Of a stretch of 64,000 nt of DNA, positions 57,166-64,000 are shown piece by piece. The position numbers and the translations under genes are program-made. Position 1 is the stretch's first letter, and each line of letters begins with the position of its first letter. Where the stretch lies: contig CM077151.1 in assembly GCA_039583875.1 (NCBI GenBank), forward strand, positions 119,141,519 through 119,205,518, written 5' to 3'. The stretch comes from Platanthera guangdongensis (Eukaryota > Streptophyta > Magnoliopsida > Asparagales > Orchidaceae). The notes under the pieces are model-generated. The model was not told the DNA's origin. It did no database searches and saw nothing but the letters and a program-made list of their open reading frames with translations.

Positions 57166-57670
57166 CAATACCGATGCACCTCCAAGTGATAGCCTGGAAA
57201 GGTGAACCTCCAGCAACGCTATAAGAGCTAATCCTCCCTAGTTAACTGCCGCACCAACTACATGGACGAAATCAGGGAGCATGCAACTCCACTAAGGCCC
57301 TCGAACTTAACTTTTTCCTGCCCTTCACTTCTCAGGGTTACCACCTTAGATAGACAGTCGATACTAGCACGCTGCTCTGCAAGCCAGTCCATTCCCAATA
57401 TCAAATCGAACTCAACCAATGGTAGAACCGCCACTACCTATGTGAAGTCAACTCCGTCCATACTCCAACAAATTCTCCCCTTCTCCCTGGTAGTCATGCA
57501 TGACCCATTGGGCATTCGTACCTTCAGCTCTGCGTCTGCCGAGAATGGCTCAACTCCAATCCTCCAGATAAAGCTTTCCGCAAGGAAGGAGTGCGACACT
57601 CCCGTATCAAACAATACCCTAGCAGGGTACCAGAGACTAACACAAAGCCTGTCACCACATCGGGTTGGCG
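57166..57670 (-). pseudogene. Protease and linker of gypsy element A
   Basis: The minus strand encodes a retroviral-type aspartic protease with the active site LFDTGVSHSFLAESF, then RMPNGSCMTTREKGRICWS and, after a stop at 57438-57440, LPLVEFDLILGMDWLAEQRA leading towards RT. The right end is cut by gypsy B at 57676 (duplicated tatag, 57671-57675, is B's target copy). The left end is cut by copia C. It belongs to the same polyprotein as the RT at 23973, now about 33 kb away. Confidence 0.82.
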
Positions 57671-57675
57671 TATAG

Positions 57676-60157
57676 TGTAACAACCCCATCTATTCATATA
57701 GTATATAATAGAACGTCCGGTCGGGGACCCACAACATATACCATAAAACAGGCGGCGAAGTTACAGAGTGATACCAGAGTTGTGCATCCTAACACATATG
57801 CATTCTAGCGGAAGCCTATAACAACTAACTTGAGCGCCATCCTGAATGTCTACCATATAAATAGCACATTTATATACAATAGGAATGTCAGCAAATACAA
57901 AGTCAGGTGGCCTTATGGCCTTATAAGTCTCTTTACAACTGTGGCTTTGAACATTGGCGCGCAGGCCAGCCACATTTAAATAAAACACAGCATTTGCCTC
58001 GTCTTCAAGGGATAGCGACAGCATCAGCAACAACAATAGCATGGTCTTCAGCCTTTACATGTCTCGCTTGGTTCTCCAGCACCTGTGTAAGGACATTCCA
58101 CCCAACGGTGTCAAACAAGGCAACGGTCAGGATTCAGCTGACGACTTTTATAATGACCTTACCCCTTTCTAGGGGCAGTGGAATTTCTTCCCTGCAGACA
58201 TAGCATTTCACAGGCAGATATATATATATTCATACATTGTGCTCTCTCGCACATCCATTCCATCACAACCGTCAGCCACGCAGCCCAACAGTACGTGCAC
58301 TCAGGGCACATTCTTGGTGTATCGGCAAACCAGTTACCCACCACCGTATCAGGGTTGCGACCCAATGGTAAAACATTGAGCATTTACTCCATGACATGCA
58401 GCCAGAGTTTATAGTCTTAGTGACCGAGATTGGCCCATAGCCCCACCTTGTATCATGACGCGTAGGCCTAAGACTCTCGCTTTGCGCTCCAATAGACCTC
58501 ACTTTCTGGTCTCACATCAAATAGACATAACGCAGGTCAGATCATCCACCCCCCGTTTCTCAAATCTCCTTGCCATCACCGAGTACGGCGTACTCGCGGT
58601 TAAATAAAGGCGCGGGTCGTTTTCAACGATCCTGTTTGGCATAAATCCTGGGTGTTTTCCTGGGCGCACTAGTGCTTATCATCACACCCATTATATATCA
58701 CACATCAGAGGGTCTTTCCTGGGCACACCAGTACTTCCTGCTACTCTCGTTCGCAGGTACAACCCCACAAATAGAACAGGTATCAACGGTGGTTTCCTGG
58801 CTTACCACGCCAGTATTTCCTACTACTCCCCTTCACAGGTACCACCCCTGAACACCAAGCATTACAAAAGGGTATTTACCGGACTTCCGATCCAGTACTT
58901 CCTGCTACTCCCTTTAATAATTATAACCCAATAGCACAAGCAGCACAAGCATCACAAGGGTATTTTCCTGGACAACCACTCCAGTACTTCCTACTACTGC
59001 CCCTCACAGGTTTAACCCATCGACTCCTAAACTACACGTTTATCATGGAGTCTTCTCCGGTGCATATATGCAACATCACCAATGCAGACCAACCTGTACA
59101 GATGGGCTTCACACAGCATGCCTATTCTGTACTCTTTTTCCGGATCTATATGCCAAATGATTGGGGATTCACTGAATCAACCCAAGAGACTCCCACAATA
59201 AGCCACCCTCTGGTGGGGGAATCCGATGCACAAGCCAAAAGGAAGCCTTCACATGGCTAGGAAGAAAATTCGTTACCCTTGAAGACCGTTTCGGCGCCAT
59301 GAGCTCCTAGCTGGCTGGAAAGAACCACAGCGGCTTTTCCTTCACAACGCTAGCCTCAGATCTCTTGTCGGAACCCCATAGCACCACCGATGGCCAGCTC
59401 CTCTTCCTCCTCCTCCTCCTTCCTCTCTTTCTCTCTCTAGGAGTTTAGAAAGATAAAGGACAAAATGAAAATGAGAACTTCTTTCTCATCCATGGCCTTA
59501 AGGAAGTAGGGTGGCACCTCAGCCCTTGGATCACAGCTGAAGAAATGGACATCCACGATTTTGCCACAAAAGAATATTTTTGCCTGACACGGCCTGTGAC
59601 ATGCCCATGTCCCAGGCCGTGTACCTCAAGCGGTGCTCAACTGACTTATCTAGTCTAGTACACGCCCATGTGACATGCCCGTGTCATGGGCCGTGTAACC
59701 TGACACGCCTTCAGACATGCCCGTGTCTGGGGCCGTGTACATCAGGCTGCACAAAATCGAGATCAACTCGATGGAGATACGGCCAGTGACACGCTTGTGT
59801 CATAGGTCATGTACCCTAAGACACAGCCGTGTACCGCCCGTGTTCACAAGGCCTCAAGGCCTCGGGCACATCCCAAAAAGGACACGACTTGTGATATGTC
59901 CGTGTCCCAGACCGTGTGCCCATACATGGCAGCTGACACGCCCCAGCTCCACTTCGTCGAGCTGAAGTTTGTCGACCCGCTGAGGACACGAACTCTGACA
60001 CGCCCGTGTTAGAGGGCGTGTGCCCTCATTCTTCATTAATCTAATTTTTGTCGAACACTCGCCGGCTGCTCACCTGAGCAGGACACGCCCTCGGACACGC
60101 CCGTGTCCCAGGCCGTGTCACCCAATTTTGCCCAACTCTGGAATTTAGGGTGTTATA
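57676..60157 (-). repeat. 3' LTR of gypsy element B
   Basis: A 2,482-bp LTR with plus-strand ends TGTAACAACCCC and GGGTGTTATA (the last A-T pair probably a C-to-T change of GTTACA). It has the shared CCGGTCGGGGACCC block at the head, repeated GTACTTCCTGCTACT phrases (58730-59000) and the palindrome array at 59580-60118. Confidence 0.82.
59580..60118 (-). promoter_or_regulatory. Palindrome array in the LTR of gypsy B
   Basis: Repeated GACACGCCCGTGTC-like and GGCCGTGTAC units are joined by a few TCGTCGAG/TTGTCGACC units (59955-59975, 60048-60056). Many copies carry single C-to-T or G-to-A changes, as expected from methylated CpG decay. No clear TATA box follows. Confidence 0.5.
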
Positions 60158-60172
60158 ACTCTCCCCTCCTTA
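60158..60172 (-). other. Polypurine tract of gypsy element B
   Basis: The minus strand reads TAAGGAGGGGAGAGT directly before the LTR, resembling the tract of element A. Confidence 0.7.
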
Positions 60173-60232
60173 CAAAAATTTTGTCCCCGAAATTTGCATA
60201 AGTAAGGGAGTCAACAGAAGAGGTTTTATTAT

Positions 60233-63190
60233 TCAGTACAACGTGACATGCACTGCACAACAGTTACACAAAGAGCTCAGGAAACTCAGCTCGCATGGTC
60301 TGCTCTCGCTCCCATGTGAGTTTGTCACGACCGCATTTGTCCCACCGGACTTTGCCCATTCCGACCGTCTTGTTCCGTAACTGTTTATCGGCACGATCTT
60401 CGATATGAATGGGCTGAACTTTCGTCGGTAGCCCATACTCCACCGGCACACGATCATTCTCGATCACCTGAGATGGATCTTTAACGGCCTTCCCAAGCAC
60501 AGTGATGTGACATACATCCTATAATCCACCCAAGCCTGCCGAAAGAGCTAGCCGAGATGTAGCTTCCCCAACTCTCTCTACCACGTCAAACAGAGCAAGG
60601 TAGCGTGCACTCAGGTTTTGCAGACGTTGAATCCTGGATACGCCTTTGATGGGTGTAGTAGGCAAGTATACTCCATGTTTCGGTACTTGGCGTTGCAGGA
60701 TTTCGTTTGACGCTCTTGGGCTACCAGTAGACTCTCACGAATAGTGTGTCTCGTCGAGTTCGCTTCCTCGACTTCGTTACGCCTAGACACTTTGGATTCG
60801 CCCGCTTCTATCCAAGCGAATGGAGTACAACACTTCCAATCATATAGAGCTCCATACGGTGCCATATCGATGCTCGCTTGGTAGATATTGTTGTGGGAAA
60901 ATTCCACCATATAGAGAGGATCTTCCCATCTCTTCCCAAGGGCCAGGACGCACATTCGGAGCATATTTTCCATTGTCCTATTATTCCACTCAGTTTGGCC
61001 ATCTATTTGGTGCTGAAAGGTTGTACTGAACGTCAACATTATGCCCACAACTGATGGATTAACCTCCAATCAGTTGATGTGAACCGTTCATCACACTCAT
61101 TTCCGATTCTCTGAGGAACATCGCATAGTTGTACACTATGCTCAACATACCGCTGTGCCAAACTTTTCACGGAATCGTCCCGTTTGTTCGGAAGGAAGTA
61201 TGCCACTCTCGTCCACCGGTCTACAATCGCGCAGACTGAACCAGTCCCGTGTTGAGATCTCGGCAACTTGGGCATGAAAGCCCTTTTGAAATCGTAGCGA
61301 ACTTCCATTCTGGAATCGGCAACGAGTTCCAGAAATCGCCAGGCTTCTGGCATTCCGCCGTCACCAACACACAAGTTTGGCATTTAGCTAATATGATATC
61401 TTTATTTAAGTTTTGGCCACCAAAAAAACACTTCGTCAAGTCCCTGAACATATTTGTTCTCCCAGGGTGAGTGGAGTACTACGTATGCTCTTCCCTCAAC
61501 TTACCCAAATTTGGGACGCGCAACCGGTCCTCTTTCCGCAAAAGACCGTCGTCTCAGGAGCCTTTGGCATCTGGACCAACTTTAGCATAGCGTTGGAGAC
61601 TTTCATCCAACTTCGTTGCTTGTCGAACCCTGTCCGCAAGGTCATGTTGTACCTCCGTCCAGTTCAAACATGCACCGGATGTAGCATTCTTGTCGACAGA
61701 AGAAAGGTCTAACATTTCCAACTCCTGGATTAGCCGTTCATGGTGCCTTTGTAGCCACATTACCCTTAACAGAATTCTCCAACTTAGGGTATCAACGACT
61801 ACATTTCCCTTCCTGGGAGTATAATGCATTTCAAAGGTGTCGTCCCTAAGGAAACTCCGCACACCTTCTTTGTTGCATTTACAGTTTTCGGCTCTTGTGG
61901 CCCGTATAGATCTCCATTTTCACGCCATAAAGATAATGTTGCTATAACTTTAGAGCAAAGATCACCGCTGCCAACTCTAAGGTGTGGTCGGGATGCAATT
62001 GGCGTGAGCCATTTTATAGAAGAACGCAGCCTAAGCCGCTTCCTGAAGCATCACGAGAGATCTCACATCCGTCGATACCACATGGCAACATCAACCCAGG
62101 CGCCGTGGTGAGTCGGCTCTTTCGTTCTTTCAAAGTTCGCGCTCACTCTGGCAGCCAACCGACCTTCTGATCCTTTCTTGTCAGTGTGGTCAAAGGCAAA
62201 GCAATCCGCAAGAGGTTGGCAATACACCATCGATAGTAGCGTGCAAGGTCAAGGAAACGTCTGACTTCGGCCACCGAAGACAACACCGGCCACTTCTGTA
62301 TGGCTCATCTTTGTTTTTTTTGACGGATCCACTGCTATGCCTTCTCTCCTTACCATATAGTCCAGAAAGTCACCGACGATAGCCAAAACTCACACTTCGA
62401 GACCTTGGCATCACGTTTATTACTTTGCAAATTCTACAACACCAACCGTACGTGGTTTTTGTGATAAGCGTCAGATTAAGAGGAGAGTACCTCAAAAGAT
62501 CAGTAATGCACACGATCACAAACAAGTCCAGGTACTCTCGGCACGTTCGGTGCATCAGGTCCATGAACAACGAGGGTGTATTGCACAGCTCAATTGACAT
62601 TACCGTTAATTCATAATGACTGTATTATGTGCCAAAGCGGTCTTGGGATGGTCGTCTTCCTGCATGCTTCACGGGTACTCCTTAGATTTCCCATCCAACT
62701 TGGGGTAGACAGTTGATCCCACCAGCTGATCGACCACTTCGTGGAATCGGCTGCTTACTCGTTTCTTGCAGCTTAGTCAATTCAAGAGAATCAATAGATA
62801 CTCACAAATCACTGTTTTTCCTTTTCATAAGAAGAATAGGTGCGCTCTAAGGTGACATACTTGGGCGTATACATCCCTGCGCCAGCAACCCTTGCAATTT
62901 GATTTTCAACTCAGCCATTCCTTCGGCGTGACGTGATACAACGAGCGGGCCACATATTTTGTACCTGTGACCAAGAGAATAGAAATCGATCTCTCGCTGG
63001 GGTGGTATCCCCGGAAGATCCTTAGGAAACACAACAAATCCACAATCTCCCATATCGGTAGCGCAGATGTGTCCAAACACAATTCCCGATGTCCAAGTTG
63101 CACCGCCACAGTGCAACCTTGTTGTAAACCATTCATTCAGTAAGAACATCCATCCATGATCAAAAATGCTCTCCCCAATAAATTCCAAAT
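60233..63190 (-). pseudogene. RT, RNase H, integrase and chromodomain-like tail of gypsy B
   Basis: Broken frames on minus, in order: RT entry FPKDLPGIPPQREIDFYS (about 63040) and MAELKIKLQGLLAQGCIRPS (about 62900); RT core ELCNTPSLFMDLMHRTCREYL with the catalytic Asp pair changed (FVIVCITDLLRYS, one Asp lost); RNase H end FEMHYTPRKGNVVVDTLSWR; integrase with CQTCVLVTAECQKPGDF, CAIVDRWTRVAYFLPN and STTFQHQIDGQTEWNNRTM; tail with LRNKTVGMGKVRW and LTWEREQTMRAEFPELF. The altered RT site and many frame changes mean no activity. Confidence 0.82.
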
Positions 63191-63619
63191 CACATCACAC
63201 ACACAAGCTACATACACAGTATGCAATTAGAAAAAGCAAGCAACGATGTTATCACTTGTGCCAACGCCAGGAGTAAAGGCGTAGGAGTGCGCCTGGGATG
63301 CAAAGGACTTTACCACTGCTTTTCCCGTTTCCACATAAGACGCTCCTATATTCTGTTCAACCATTTGTCAACCACTCCTGACAATGATGGGCGAAATTGT
63401 CCCCATGTAAAAGAAAATCAACTGTCTATTCATATTCACGATTACCGTACAAACACATTTAGTCCACACATACATGTATTGTATGCATATAGCACAAACA
63501 TAGCAGTGGAAACTGCCAAGCAACACTGCTTTTTGTACAGACAACACCTGCCTAATCCACAAGTACATGAGCAAAACAGTTATTTATATACATCAAGTCG
63601 ACAGTTCCTCCTTATCTAA
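63191..63619 (-). other. Unassigned stretch between gag and RT of gypsy B
   Basis: A protease is expected here but I find no D-T/S-G active site on the minus strand. The sequence looks unlike the flanking code and contains no recognisable domain. It may be a deletion with filler, or a small unrecognised insertion. Confidence 0.35.
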
Positions 63620-64000
63620 GAGTCACTTCGGCAGTCTCATGCTTTATGTCCTGCATCACCACATACGTAACACTTGTATTGCTTCTTTGGCTGCTGAGCA
63701 CCATCGCAACAGTCTCGGGCAATATTTCCTTGCTCGCCACAAGTATAATAAGTGCGAGTCTCACGTCTATGCCTCTTGCGGTGAGCAGACTTTCCAACCC
63801 TTGGAGCTCTCATTTCCCTAGTCGCAGACATTTGCTGGGCTCGCGCAGGCATTTACTGGGCTCTTGTCAAGTCCATCTCCAAGTGTCTAGCTGACTCCGC
63901 CAATGGTTGGAAGCCCAATAGCTTAGGACCCATCAACAATAAACAAAGTTCCTGTCGGAGCCCATCATAAAACCGATTGATCTTTATCTCCTCGGTTTCA
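63620..64000 (-). pseudogene. gag C-terminus of gypsy B with two zinc knuckles
   Basis: Minus frame with INRFYDGLRQELCLLLMGPK (gag) and then two knuckles. The first is degenerate (YYTCGEQGNIARDC, with the first Cys and the His replaced). The second is CYVCGDAGHKA, followed by a stop where its last Cys is expected. Zinc knuckles bind RNA during packaging. The rest of gag is outside the window. Confidence 0.75.

Larger units (their letters stand above)
57676..64000 (-). mobile_element. Ty3/gypsy chromovirus B (Tekay-like), 3' part
   Basis: A minus-strand element that leaves the window on the right. Visible in coding order: gag end with zinc fingers (64000-63620), an unrecognised gap, RT (63190-62190), RNase H (about 62160-61480), integrase (61470-60600), chromodomain-like tail (60530-60233), polypurine tract and 3' LTR (60157-57676). 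It inserted into element A between gag and protease. Frame changes throughout make it the most decayed gypsy copy here. Confidence 0.82.

Overview
This window is plant nuclear DNA made almost entirely of nested LTR retrotransposons. I found no host gene, tRNA gene or functional rRNA gene. The plant signature is clear: SIRE-type Ty1/copia elements, Tekay-like Ty3/gypsy chromoviruses with LTRs over 2 kb, a large non-coding retrotransposon (LARD) with a tRNA-Asp-type primer site, and Cassandra-type fragments carrying 5S rRNA sequence. It fits a repeat-rich angiosperm; the species cannot be told from the sequence.

Layout. 1-1946: 5' end of a minus-strand SIRE-type copia element (F; LTR 454-1946). 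1947-6239: 3' end of a plus-strand Ty3/gypsy element (G1; LTR 4668-6239) into which F inserted. 6240-6992: three Cassandra/5S-derived pieces, one inverted. 6993-16738: an LTR-like sequence (H) split by a LARD with 2.9-kb LTRs (7325-15732). 16739-57670: a minus-strand Tekay-like gypsy element (A), broken by solo LTR S1 (19621-21755), by SIRE-type copia element C (23979-57160) and, at 57676, by a second gypsy element B that leaves the window on the right. C is itself broken by copia element E (30119-49358) and solo LTR S2 (53183-55497). E is broken by SIRE-type element D (33195-45222). The main stack is H > A > C > E > D. Six insertions have target-site duplications I could read: tctgc for C, attat for E, acaat for S1 and tttta for S2 are exact; those of D and the LARD differ at one base.

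D is the youngest and best preserved: its LTRs differ at roughly fifteen sites over 1.44 kb by eye. It carries gag, a pol with two premature stops, and a roughly 1,000-codon extra ORF downstream of pol that ends in a basic, RGG-rich tail. C has a decayed relative of that extra ORF. All other coding regions are broken.

The most interesting pattern is regulatory. Nearly every LTR here, in both copia and gypsy superfamilies, contains an array of short CpG-rich palindromic motifs. Each family has its own motif, and in the best cases the array lies upstream of a TATA box. In both SIRE-type elements the same array type recurs inside the element between pol and the extra ORF, followed by a TATA box about 100 nt before the ATG. 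This looks like an internal promoter for the extra ORF. In D the motif also appears in frame inside gag. A smaller TCGACGA core is shared between copia and gypsy elements.
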